Positions 46,690-58,614 of a DNA stretch of 64,000 bases are shown piece by piece; within the stretch, counting starts at the first letter, position 1, and every line of letters begins with the position of its first letter. The translations under genes were made by a program, and so were the position numbers. Origin of the DNA: Costus lasius (taxonomy: Eukaryota > Streptophyta > Magnoliopsida > Zingiberales > Costaceae); contig CM050450.1 in NCBI GenBank assembly GCA_027563935.2, forward strand, positions 27,515,439-27,579,438. The letters run 5' to 3'. Below the pieces are notes generated by a model. It did no database searches and had not been told where the DNA came from. It worked only from the letters and a program-made list of their open reading frames with translations.

Positions 46690-47826
46690 TTGGTCATCGC
46701 CCTCGATGTCTATCACAGGAGGATCTTTTACAACTATCGCCCCGATGTACCCGATTCGACACTGCTGTGTCCCTGTGGCAGTGTTTGGAGCTGCCTAGAT
46801 CGCACCGACCCTCACCTCCTCGATGATGACTTCAGGTTCCTCAGCTGGTTCCTGCAACATGATGGCCATAATCTTCTGTCTCGTGGGGCAATCCTTCATC
46901 CAATGAGGACTGCCGCACAAGAAACAACCCTGTGGCTTTGATTCTGCATGTGTCCATCCCACAGGACGATGTGGCTCTCGTCATCCCGGTGAACCTCTGT
47001 CCTGCCGGGGAAAAGGTCTACCCCTCTCTGGAACTCTAGCCCTCGGTAGGGAATCACGCTTCGGTGGGGATCTGGATTTCCTTGATGGTGCTGATCTGGA
47101 ATTGTGATTATCCACCAAGGACTCAGTCACCGCCACAGCCGCCCTCCAATCTGGTGGTGAGTGTCACCAGACCTCCGTCTTTGCCCATGGTTGAAGGTTC
47201 CAGAGGAAGAAGTACCTCTTGTCTGCCTCTGTCATGTTCGGTAACTCCAGCATCAGTGCAGAGAATGCCCTGACGTACTCCTGGATCGACCCAGTGTACC
47301 TCAGCCGATCCACTTTGCCATGAGCCTGATCCGCCGAGTTTCCGGGAAGAAACTGTCATCGTAGTTTCTCACGGAAGGTCTCCCAAGGCCAACTACAAGC
47401 CCCTGATGTCGAGCTAACTTTGGTCCAAACGCAGTACAACGATCGTGATACTTCTGTTAGGGACAAACGCAGTACAACGATCTCTGCCTGCATCTCCTCT
47501 CGCATCCTTGTCATTTGCTCTGGCAAGTCGATCAGACCCTCTAGAGTCTGCTGCAGGACCTCGATCTGCAACCTATGTTGCTCCACAGTCTTCTGAAGAT
47601 GCTCAACTTGGGGAACCACCGTGTTGTCCCCATCACCAAACAAACCAAGCACCTTCTCGATCTATGCTATACGATCACCCTAGTTCACCATCTCGTCAAG
47701 TTTATCCGTCACCTTAGCTTTACCTTTGTCCTGCTTGGGCCACACGTCCTCTGATGACTCTCTGGCTGTGTGCATGATCTTCTGGAAGTTCCGACCGATC
47801 TTCACCTTCGCGGGTGAAGCAGCCAT
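46690..47826 (-). pseudogene. Gag of a Tekay-like gag-only (TR-GAG-type) element
   Basis: The ATG at 47826 gives MAASPAKVKIGRNFQKIMHT and continues to a stop. Later pieces are QVEHLQKTVEQHRLQIEVLQ with LPEQMTRMREEMQAEI (coiled coil, 47356-47652), then a capsid remnant ending GSIQEYVRAFSALMLELPNM and YFFLWNLQPWAKTEV. An arginine/proline-rich tract and a zinc knuckle CFLCGSPHWMKDC near 46925 follow. Several stops interrupt the frame. There is no room for protease or pol: the polypurine tract and 3' LTR follow about 220 bp after the knuckle, and the whole internal region is 1.2 kb. This fits the terminal-repeat-with-gag class of non-autonomous LTR elements. The usual capsid middle (KELENFLWDMEQYF-like) seems deleted. 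Confidence 0.75.
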
Positions 47827-47868
47827 GTTGTCTCCTCCAAGATCTATGGGTTATGGGCCCACAGTCTC

Positions 47869-47880
47869 GCTCTGATACCA
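47869..47880 (-). other. Primer-binding site, tRNA-iMet type
   Basis: Minus strand TGGTATCAGAGC, an exact match, 2 nt from the LTR start TGTCACACCCC at 47883. Confidence 0.9.
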
Positions 47881-47882
47881 AT

Positions 47883-49119
47883 TGTCACACCCCGGCCTAA
47901 GATTCTCCGGCGGAACACTAGACCGACGTGAAACCCTAGATCTGCATGTGTAAAATCACCCCCAAATCAAAAAAAGAATTGAAAACCCTAATTGTCGTCC
48001 CGAAATATATCCCTAAATTAAAATCAAATGAAAACCCTAACCCTAATTTAAAAAATACCTCAGGTCAAAATCAATTTTGACCACAAAGTCAAAATCAGCG
48101 TTGTTGCGCCGCTCGGAATCAAAATCTGCCTCTGTTGCCAATTTATGCCCTCGCTGACGTCACGCTGATGTCAGCCAAATTGAAATTGCCAAATTCAGAT
48201 TTCTACTTCCGTTGACCACCTTCATCTGTTGACTTTTCTCACGAATCGAACGCTGCTCCACGCGTTCATCTTCTCCCTTACCGAGCGTTGCCTGCACTTT
48301 AGCTCTTCATCCGCTTTGCGTCGCTAAACGCCGCCGGCGCTCCCCGTGCGGACTCACCGGAAAAGAGCGTCGGCAAGGAAGGATGCTGCCTTCCACCCTC
48401 AGCCGTCGGTCACCGCCGAGAACCGCTACTGTTACCGAAAACACAAGAGTAACTCGCAGAACAGGGGAAAGAGGCTTGGAGGAAAGCTTCACTCGATTAA
48501 ATCAAAACTACAAAACCTCTACTGCCGACGACCCCCGTCGCCCGCCCCTCTCCCACTGGATCCTGTCGCCAGCGACGCCCCCGTCGCTGGTTTACAGTCT
48601 TTCCCTCGCACATAACTCCTCTCACCGGCATCTCCCTAGACGCCGGAATCACTCGCCGAAACTTCATTAAGCTCATCGGAGTTGAAGACCTTGCTCTCAA
48701 TGCCCCTATCCACGCCTCTTTAAAGGGGAAAGCTGCCGCCATCACTTCGCAAAGATCGCGCCTCTCGCCCGCCATCCTCGCCTTACCTACATCACCCACG
48801 AGAGTCTGCGGCCATGTCCGAAGCCGTGTGCCTTTGTCGCCCGCCGAGACCTCCGCAAAGCTTGGTCCAGTCGCAACTTCCTTCCACGTCCGGGTCTTCC
48901 GCCGAAGACCTCGCCGCGCCGCTCGTGTATGATCCGGCCTGCGAGAAACTCGCGTGCATGTCTATATCTGAAGCACGTAGTGACGAAGCTGCCGAGCTGC
49001 GTCCTGATTTAGGCGTTGACCACTTGGATTTAGGGTAATTTCGGGCTGCGCTCCTTGCTTCCTTTTGGGCTGGGTTTGGGCTTGGGCCTCGCTTAGCCCA
49101 CTGGTTCAAAAGCCTAACT
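47883..49119 (-). mobile_element. 5' LTR of Tekay-like gag-only element
   Basis: Plus-strand start TGTCACACCCCGG next to the primer site. The outer end near AGCCTAACT (49119) corresponds to GGCCTAACA of the 3' LTR. About 1.24 kb. The GC-rich frames within it (48300-49040) are compositional. Confidence 0.8.
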
Positions 49120-50462
49120 ACTAGTGGGTTTGGGGTAGCAGAAGCTGTCCTGATGTGGCTTATTGTGCTTGTGCTTTTTGCCTTCCAGTCCTCTCTGATC
49201 CTTTTGGCGCTCCCATTGGTGATTAGCAAGCGCAACTGCGGGTCTCGCCTCCAAATCCTTCCGGTGCGACCTACCTCTCCTCTTGATCCTTCCAGCGCTC
49301 CTGTCGATGATCGACGTACAAAGCTTTTGCGAGTTTCGCTCCTGTCAGCAATCGCGCCTGTCAGCAATCGGCGATCCTTCCGGTGCAACCTGCCTCCCCT
49401 CCTTGTCTTCCCCCTTTCCCCTCTCGATGAACGTCGAACGGCGAATGCATCCTGGAAGTCTCGACAATCTCCACTTGTGCAACCAGGCTTCCCTTCTCTA
49501 CGATTTGCACTCGCGACATCTGCGTTTCCCTCTCAGCGACCTATGAACAAAGCTTCCCTCTTCCATTCTTTCAGCCTTCCCCCTTTCTCCTCTCGGCGAT
49601 CAACAAAAGTAGCCTAGTCTTTCCCTTTCTCATGCTCTGGTCTTGCCCTTTCGAGAAATTCCAGCAACCTCCTATAGTCTTCCAGTGAAAGGTTTTTTCT
49701 TCTCCATTTTTTCTACTGTTTTCTTCACCGCCAACCTGAATAAAACACCACTTAGCTCTAAATTTACTTCAGTGTTTTGTTGCATTCAATTTTTTTCAAT
49801 TTGAGTATATATGTAAATTGTTGTAATTCTTTGTTCTTCTCATGTGGTTCTTGGTATAGGTGATACAGTCTTTTTGTGCACAAGATAGCTCAAAGAGGGT
49901 TTATCCTATTCATCTCATGTGGTTGCTAAGTGTAAAGATTTCTAGCCCTTTTCTTTTTAAGTAGTTGTAAGCATAGAGTAAGTTGTATTAATAAGAAGTC
50001 ATAACTATGAGCAAGTAGTTTACCCTTTTTTCTTGATTGGTATTTGGTAATGTTAAATCACCCTCCTTTCGTAACTTAAATGATGTCCTTATTTAAATAG
50101 ATGTTTTTATGTTTTGGTAGAACTTCCATATATGATCGATGGGAGGGGAATGATGGAATATTTAGCATATGTCCTTTACTCCATTTGGTTTAATCTTAAT
50201 GATTTAAAGCGAAGATATGCTTAAGATTTATTTCTATCTATTTAAAGTTGCGCCTATATTTATATAGATTTTGGTAATTTCACTGTGTTGCTATTCATTC
50301 TTTCTTTTTAACAAAGTTTCAATCATCTTGATCCAATCCATACGGATGAATTTTGATTTGGTGAATATAGATCCAATTGTTCTTTTGAAAATGTTTGTGT
50401 TGCTATTTATTCTTTCCTTTCAACAAAGTTTTTTTAACCTCCTTTCAACATTGACATATTAG
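49120..50462. other. Stretch without recognisable gene
   Basis: 49150-49640 is pyrimidine-rich plus-strand DNA with a small duplication (CCTGTCAGCAATCG twice, about 49345-49372). The rest is AT-rich. No domain or TE terminus recognised. Confidence 0.4.
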
Positions 50463-50467
50463 ATAAG

Positions 50468-52281
50468 TGTTGACGTCTCCAAACTTAGTGCCAAATCTAC
50501 TTTTATATCATTGTTAAAATGATGGCACAAAATAGGGAACACACACGGAAAGTGCATGGTTAGTTGAAGTAACATAAATATCAATCCCATAAGAACTCTG
50601 AAATTAAGTACCAACTTAATCATGATTGCATAATCTAGGCAATTCAAGCATCATGAGGCAAAGTATAGAAAGCAAATCAAGGCAAACTTGTAGTCAATAT
50701 CAGGGAAGTTCGGCTATGGAGCTTTACCACAATGAAATTTCTAAAAGTAATACAAATAACATAAGTTAAATTACCTATGTTGTCAAAAGGAAATATAATT
50801 TAAGTTATAAGATGTCTCATTTCATTAGTCTATCCTAATATTTAATTAGATTAATAAACAACTGTCACTGTATCTACCGATCTAATTAACATCATTAAGT
50901 GCAAATCATAGATTTGTTTAATCTCCCAAATAACATAGCTACTTTCATATATTAGCAATTATAAGGTTGATTACATGGTTCCAAAACTAGAAGCTTTTTA
51001 GTTTATGTCCTAGTTTCCAAAGCAATTTAATTAGAAGATCTAAAATATCACATGTCGAATAACCTTCATTGATTGAATTTTATAATCTAGCAATTTTCGT
51101 AGTCTATCCCTTATAGGTTAAACTAATGGGTTCCATGGTTGTGAGTCACCTTTCAGTTCATGTCACAAACCTCATAATATGTAATAAATTAAACATAATT
51201 AATTAGAAGCACAATATCATATGTAATCAACTTAGCAAACCCTAAATAAAATAACAATTATGTTAGACATGCATTACTAGGAGAAAAATCAAGGGGTTAC
51301 TCCCTATAGCCCGAAATACATTAAAGCTAGAGTAATTGTCAGGTAAACTAAACATGAATAAAATTTTACAATAAACTCAGAAAAAAAAATAACATAATAG
51401 CAACTCTCTGGTGAAAATTTACCAAAATCTAGAACTTTCTCTCTCCTTGTTGTGATTACAATCATGGTTGTGATTGTGTCTATGAGTGTTGCTTTTTCCA
51501 TGTGCATAGTGATGTCGATTCAAGCTCTAATCTCTCTCAATCTTTGATGAATTTTGATAAAATTTGATGCTAGAACTTTGCCTCACGCCTCACGCTCCTA
51601 GCCATCCTCTGTACAACCATTGGATTTTGATAAAATTTTGTGTATTCTGTTGGCTACAACCATTGGAATGTGCTGCTAGCAATTTGTTGCCAACGTCACA
51701 TTCTCGACTTCGATTCGATGTGACGAGGTGACGAGAGTTATTCAAAATTAGTGGGATTATAGCCATAGTAGGTTTGCTCTCTCTAAGCCCTGAGGTTTGG
51801 GCTTCTATTATAGCCCGTTAGAGGAGAAATTAGAGGAGAAATGATTGCTTGTAGCCCAATAGAATCTGGCCTAATCTTCGTAATCACAGGCGGTGATTAA
51901 TAACGACCATGATTTTTTAAGTTGATTATTTTTTGTTGAAAATTGAGGTGTGGCCTCGTTTCTCCTTAGGAAGTATTATTTTATCTATAAAACTTGCAAA
52001 ATCTTTCATTACCTAGGAATCACTACTGAAATCTTTCGTTCAGCTCTGAGCTTTAAATTTCTAGTAAAGGTCCCTTGTATACTTTGAATATCTTTATGAT
52101 AAAAATATCTTCAATTTTGCTCCTTTTTGGGGCTTTTATCTAAAATTTCACAAAACTAAAGAAACCAGGGTTTTCTACAATATACAATAATTTTGAACTA
52201 ATTTTAATTCAAATATAGGAAAATATGACATAATTTTATAATAAATATGTATGAAAATTAGTATAAAAGTCAGTATCATCA
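50468..52281 (-). mobile_element. Divergent Athila-like solo LTR with perfect TSD
   Basis: TGTTGACGTC...GTATCATCA, 1814 bp, flanked by identical pentamers ATAAG at 50463-50467 and 52282-52286. Internal phrases such as GAGTCACCTTTCAGTTCATG and GGGGTTACTCCC correspond to CAAATCACCTTTCAGTCTCA and GGGGATTACACCCC in the LTRs at 28.9-30.2 kb, so the family is related. No internal region remains. The TTACGG clusters are absent. Instead TAATCAC-AGGCG-GTGATTA (51881-51899) lies in the matching U3 position. Confidence 0.88.
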
Positions 52282-52286
52282 ATAAG

Positions 52287-55110
52287 CAATTTTAGCATTA
52301 GTGTCTTCGGTTTTTTTCATTGTTTAGCTTAATTATTTTTTAATTTTAATTGTATATGTTTAAATATTGAAGTATCAATGATAAACAAAAATTCCAAGGT
52401 TATACGGAAGTTTCAAATAACATTAATATTCTGTTATGTGTGTATTACTATTATTGAGAAGATGTTGTAGCCTAGAACACATTTTACTGCACAAGAATGA
52501 AAATTTTAATTAAAATTTTTTTAACAATTTATTGGATTACAATATGAAAGAGTGAAATTAAAAACTAAATGAAATTAGTTGAAAATGCACTAGAAGTTAT
52601 AGAAAAAGTTGAAATGTAGGAAAACATGTTTAAGGTTGGATGCGTGGTTAGAGACCGTAGATGTATCTTCTAAATAATGGGCCACCAAGATTTTGATAAG
52701 AATTTTATTTACTTCTACTTAATAATATTTATAATATTTAATTATGTGTTTTATGTTACTAGTTTAAATGTAAGTTAACAAAGATTACATGAAGTTTTGA
52801 AAAAAAAAATATTCACCCTAAGATTAAAAAAAATAATGATATTGTTTTTTGATTGTTAGTAGATACTAAAGAGTTATCTTGCACACCTACTATGATTGAT
52901 GAGAGCAATGAAGACATAGTTTAACTAAATAACTATTATGTGTCAATGGTTTTGATAAAGCAACGAAGATATAGTTTAACTAAATAACTATTATGCCCTT
53001 CATAAAGTATTGAATTTAATATTCAAGCTTACAAAAGTTTTGATAAAGCCCCCTTGATAGAGGGTTTCAACATATTCTAAGTAAGATATAAAATAATAAT
53101 CGTTATATGCCTTATTTTAAAATAATTTATCATTATTTATTATTATGCTATATTTTCAGTGATTTTTAATCTATTTCTTCTATTTTCTTATGATTTCATT
53201 AGGGCTATTGATGACATTTATATTGATGCAATTATACTACTTAGGATCAATTGCAATTTATAAGAAAAAAAGGTCGGCTAAAATGTCTTAGTTGTATACA
53301 ACTTTGATATGAAAAATCATATTTGTACTAGCTAGATATAAAAGTTCCGCTCATGATACTCATACCTTCTCAAAAACAATTAATACACTAAATTTATAAT
53401 TTTCAAAACCTTCTTCGGGTATGTCACCAAATTTTTAAGTAATTTATCATGTGCGGTTATTGCAATTGCTGACCTGCAGTTAATCGACCAAACCAAATCG
53501 ACTTTGTGGTTAACCAAAGCAAACGGTTAATATTATAACTTACTATTATGATAAAAAGGAAAGAAAGATCACTAGATTATGAATAGATAAATAAAAAACA
53601 AGTGTTGTTAATATTAATTTATACTAAGAGGAGACGGTTGAAGCCAATAATTGAAGCTAGAAAATAAATTAAGAAAATGCACCAAGGGAACCATATATAC
53701 ACCACTTTCAAAGAAGTTCATATTTAACAAGAATTCACTATTTTAAAAAGGAACCTTTGAAATAGGAAAGTCTAAGTAATACTAAGATTCTTCCAAATAA
53801 AAAAAAAATTCCAAACAATATAAGGATTCTTCCGAATAAGAAATTTCAATTGCTATTAGGATTATAAGCTAACTGCTCATCCCTTTTCTTCCCCTGCCAT
53901 ATGCAACTTTTATTCATGTTATGCCAATATAATAAAAAATTTTAACTAAAATAGCGTGAGTCCTTGTGATTTCTTTCTACGTGGATTAGAGAAAAAAAAT
54001 TCATCTGACAAGATTAGAACTTATCTCCAATGTTTTAGGAGGCATAGAGGCCAATCTGAAAATACATGAAGGAGAGATATTCGATGGAGTTTTCTCGGCC
54101 ATCCAATGATAGAATATAACCAGGCGGTCCAGGCATATGCGATTCCTGCTTCAACCATCGGAAGAGATGTTTCAGTTTATCCAACATGAGTGAGAACCCT
54201 ACTTAGCAATCAAAGTTAGAACAAAACGACACTGACTGTGATGTGCAAACAGTAAATTGATTATAAAACGTAAGGAGACTTGACTGATCAACTTGTTCAT
54301 CTCTGCAATGCACTTCTACAGATGCAAATACCAGGAAGATTCCTGGAGTTTGCAAGTACAAAAATTTAATAAATACTTGACCACGCCATGGCACTGCATG
54401 CAGCGCCGAAGAGCAAAAAGTGGCTGCATGATTGAGTATAGATGTCAGAAAGCCTCACATGATAGATCAGCAAACATGACTTCAGAGAAAGAGAAAGTAA
54501 GCACATGCATCTAGACGAAAAGTATTTCTCATGTCTGAGCAGGAAGCCGAGGAAGAAACCAACACCAGACATATCCTTTGGCTGCTCTGAGCAACCATGT
54601 CGGAGAAAGAACAGCCTAAACAGCACGCGCCATGCATTGTCTGTCTTTTTCTGGTGCACAAGGGAGGCTGAAGAATACCTAAAGTTTACTGTATGTAGTG
54701 AGATTAAGTTGCCACCAATTACTGGTGGATCGCAGCCTTGTTATCTCATTCTCATACATCATTCGGCAGAGTGATAGAGAAGAAAACATCATGTTCAATC
54801 ACTCTCTACTGGCCAAGATTGACAGCAACAACATAGCAAGTGAATTAGTTTGCACTTGTAACCTAGATACATGAGAAGTTTCTCGATCTTTCATCAGTAA
54901 CAAAATCAATACAATAAGTACACTGAAGAAGGAACAAACATGGGCTCACTACAGAAAGACGCAATGACTTCCAGATACAAGCACTATCATCACTTTTCAA
55001 GGACATAAAACTATAACAAGCATCTCAGAGTGTAATCCAAATCGAAAATGCTCAAACCACAAATACATCCAACGAAGGATGTATCGTAATTACTTAAGCA
55101 GGTTTTTTCT
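52287..55110. other. AT-rich intergenic DNA downstream of the WEB gene
   Basis: No gene recognised. A sequence of about 30 bp (GACATAGTTTAACTAAATAA and CTATTATG) is repeated at 52908 and 52965. The last few hundred bases (about 54.7-55.1 kb) presumably include the 3' UTR of the WEB gene, but I cannot place the poly(A) site. Confidence 0.4.
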
Positions 55111-58100
55111 CTATTTGTGGTTGGTCTTCTTTTTCAGTAGATTCCCAAATTTCTGCATGAAAGCTTTCTTTTTCTTGAGTTGCTGCTGCTGCTTATCAGG
55201 TGAGATTGCCCCATTTTCAACATCTGATGTCAATCCATTTGCCACATTGAAGCTAATGCCATCCATCTTCGAGTCCATCTCCTCATAACACACTGACTCA
55301 GTCTCGTGCTCCTTGTCTATCGACAAATCCTTATCCACGATCTTCCCATTTTCGCACACCTTAAGTTCAGTCTCTAATTGTTCTTCTTCTTGAGCACTAC
55401 TGTTTTTCCTCTTCCCATGCAATATTTCTTCACCATTTTGATGTTCCTTAAGCTTTTCAATTGGTACTTCTAAAGCTGCTTTCACGTTTTCTGCAGTATC
55501 CTCAGAAAAATCCACAGGCATTGTTATTTGAGACTGCCCCAAATTACTTAATGTTCCACCCTCCTGTTTCTTAGCCGCTGTCTCATATGAATCAAGTACC
55601 TGAACCTCTAAAACGGTAGGTTCTAGAATTTGGGGGCTATCATTCTCTGTCTCCAATGGTAATATCAACAACTCCTTCAAGTGTAAAACCTCAGCCTGAG
55701 CTACTTCTGCTACAATGTTGTCAGACGTTTCTTCTGACTCCAAGGGTTTTAGCATGTCCAGAGGCTGGAGTGCATCTACTTTAGCTTCCCTTGCTCTGAG
55801 TTCAGCTTCTTTCAGTGCGAAAGTCATTTTCTCCATGTCTGCTCTCATCAATGTAATCTCGTCCTCCGATCGTATAATTGAAGTCACAAAATCAACAACT
55901 TTCAAGTCCCACTGAGATCTTGAAATATCAAGCTCCCTTTCAAATCTTTCAAGTGTATCCTGAAGGCAAACTATCTCGTCCTTAACTTTTTCCAGCATTA
56001 CCTCATAACTTTCTTTGTTTTTCTTAATTGTCATCTTCAATTCCTCTATCTGAGCATGGGAATCCTCAACCTCAGATTGTTTAGTTAAGAATCTTCCCTG
56101 TGTTTCGCGCGCTTCAGTTGAAACTTCATGCAATTCTTTAACCAAGCTTTCCATTGTGTTCTTAGTTTTCGCAAGCTCACAAAGAGAGATAACTAGTTCA
56201 TTTTGCAGGTTCTTCCTTTCCTCTGTCATCCTTTGAATGTTTGAGATAGCTTCTTTCTCATTTTCCATAGCATTCAATTTTGCCGCCTCAGTTTTCTCAA
56301 GCTCAGATTTTAAAGCAGTGATAATTTTCCCCATTTCCGCAGCTTCATGGTCTGCTGCATCAAGTTGCTGACTTGCTCCATCAAGTTCTATTTTGTGCCT
56401 AACAACCTCGAGATTCAGAGATTCCACCTTGCTGGAAAGAGCAGTAACCTGACATTCTTTGTCCTGCAAGGCAGCATTGCTCTCCTGCAACTGTTTCATC
56501 ACTGAAGCAAGAGTCTCCATGGAGGATAGTTTAAGCACGCTCGTCTCCTCCAATTGAACTTCTAGGAGCTCTGCCTTCATCCTCCACTCATCCATAAGAT
56601 GACTAGTATCTGTTTCAGCTTTCTTTGCATCGCTGACCTCAATCCTAAGCTCATCAACTAATGCTTCCATCTCCACCAACCTGTTTCCAGCGTATTTTGC
56701 TTTGTCAAGCTCATTCCTCAATGAAGAAATTTCTGATTCCAACTCCACCTTGCTGTCAAGCAAGGCCTTTAGGTGGCTGAGTTCTCCTGAGAGGAGCTCC
56801 AGCTTCACTGCATTGATTTCAGCACTCATCATTGCATCACAAGCCTGAGTCAGGATAGTATCCTTTGCATCAACGGCCATTGTGAGTTCATGTTTCACCT
56901 TTTCAAGTTCCTCCATGGTTGAAAGCAAAGTGGCAAGGTTCAAGGCATTCTGGTTTTCAGCGGTTTCAATCTTTTTCTGCCACTCTTGTTCTATCTTCTG
57001 AGCATTTTCAATTCTTTCGTTCTCCAATTTAGTTGTGCAAATTTTGTAGGTTTCCAAAGCATACTCAGCCATATTTTGAGCAGCAAGGCTTACCTTGAGT
57101 TTCTCATTTGTTTCTTCAGCTGACCTAGTGGCTTCCTTTAATTCCTGGAGAATGTGTGTCCTCTCTGCTTCAACAGAAACCAACCGTTCATTTGCTTTCT
57201 TCAACTCCTCCTGAACTAAGTTCAACTGTGCTTGTAAATTGATCGTCTTCTCGACTATCTCTGAAGATTTGTCCTTCTTAGACTCAGAATCTAGCAAGGC
57301 TTTAAGACGGTTTACTTCCCTGGACAAAAACTCCACCTTATCTGCATTGATTTCTGCAATCTTCATTGCATCATCAGCATGACCTAAGGCACTGTTCTTA
57401 GCTTCAGTCGTCATGGCCAGTTCCTGCTTCGCTCTTTGGAGCTCCTGGGTCGTGGCAAGCAGTGCTGCTACATCCACTGCATGTTGGTTATGAGCAGCTT
57501 CAAGCTCCTTGTGCCATTCCTCTTCCTTCTGTAGTGCGGTATCAAGGCCAGCTTGTTCCAATTCATCCGCCCGGAACTTGTCTATCTCAGCAGCTTCCTC
57601 TGCTATCCTCTGAGAAACAAGCGCATCCTGCAGCTTGTCATTCGCCTCATCAGCACATCTTTTAGCATATTTTAGCTCCTCAAGAATCTGGTTCTTCTCC
57701 TTCTCGGCAACGGTCAACCGTTCCTTTGCCTTGTTCAACTCTTCCTGGAGTGTAGTCAGCTGTGCCTGCAACTCTGATCCCTTTGCTGCGCGCAGTTGCT
57801 TCTGCAATCAAAACCCAAAACCATTAGGGTCAGGTTAATACTTAAAAGGTTAGGAGAGAGAATTTACATTCAGGGAGTAGCGTCTCTTACATCAGGAGTG
57901 GTGATCTTGGGCGAGCGGTGCTCGATTGTATGCTTCGAATCAACAGATTGCGGTGATCGATCAACTGAAAGGCGCGCTGATTGCTGCGGGGACGGTGAAG
58001 CAGGATCTGCCTTGGTGGATCCAGCCCTTGCGAATTTACCAGCTCTGGGAGTTGCTGGCGCCCCCTTGTTAACGGAAGCATCAGGTAAACCAGATCTGCG

Positions 58101-58614
58101 CACAATGTATGCGTCTAAGAAACAACCAAATTCAACAATTCAAGCACAAAAACTGAAATGTCACATAAAAGCATCACCGGATCAGAGAGAAAAGTAAAAA
58201 ACAAAAAATTGTGAGCTAGTTTCAATCAGCAAAGCATTGTCTCATAATTCATAATCAGATCAATAATCTACAGCAAAGACCTAAGAATAGCGAAGCCCTA
58301 ACTTGCATATGGTAGTAAGGATGGGAACTTTACCACCGCATCAAGCCCGTCAACCATGAATGACCGTGGTGAACTGAACTTATGATAGCACAGAAACGCT
58401 GCAAAATGTCGCAAGGAACTCATCTTGCCGCACGGAGTCAAATTCACACAACAAGTTGCAATTTTTACAGGCAGAGATCAATGGGGAGAAAAAAAAAAGG
58501 ATAGGAAAGCGGTAACCGACACGACAAGATCAAATTTTGGGGACAAATCGGAGAGCGGCGAGGTCATCCCAACCGAGATCTGAGTGATACTTACTTGGAT
58601 TTGGAGGGGAACAT
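55111..58614 (-). CDS. WEB family protein (At3g02930/At5g16730-like), coiled-coil
   Basis: Predicted exons (minus): 58614-58595, 58095-57891 and 57801-55111. Introns are GT-AG (CCAA|GTAAGT...GCGCAG|ATC and GAT|GTAAGA...TTGCAG|AAG), of 499 and 89 bp. The product is about 971 aa, starting MFPSKSKSGLPDASVNKGAP and ATPRAGKFARAG, as in Arabidopsis WEB proteins (MSSKSKS...NKASPATPR). These are annotated as chloroplastic coiled-coil proteins related to WEB1/PMI2, which act in chloroplast photorelocation. Layout: a basic, Ser/Pro-rich N-terminus with SPSPQQSARLSVDRSP to about residue 75, a nearly continuous coiled coil from about 85 to 760, an acidic variable tail, and a basic end KKKKAFMQKFGNLLKKKTNHK. 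Residues 86-247 and 264-425 are a gapless duplication at offset 178, about half identical. The start codon and first intron are chosen by homology; an upstream acceptor (TTTCTTAG) would give a stop. Expression and localisation are not shown by sequence. Confidence 0.88.

Noticed and set aside
48300..49388. Several 90-200 codon frames on both strands
   Set aside because: Most of this range is the 5' LTR of the gag-only element; frames are GC-rich and without domains, and they cross the LTR boundary.
58096..58121. Alternative splice acceptor TTTCTTAG for WEB intron 1
   Set aside because: Using it shifts the frame and gives a stop within about 10 codons, while GCGCAG at 58096 yields the family-typical SKSKSGL junction.
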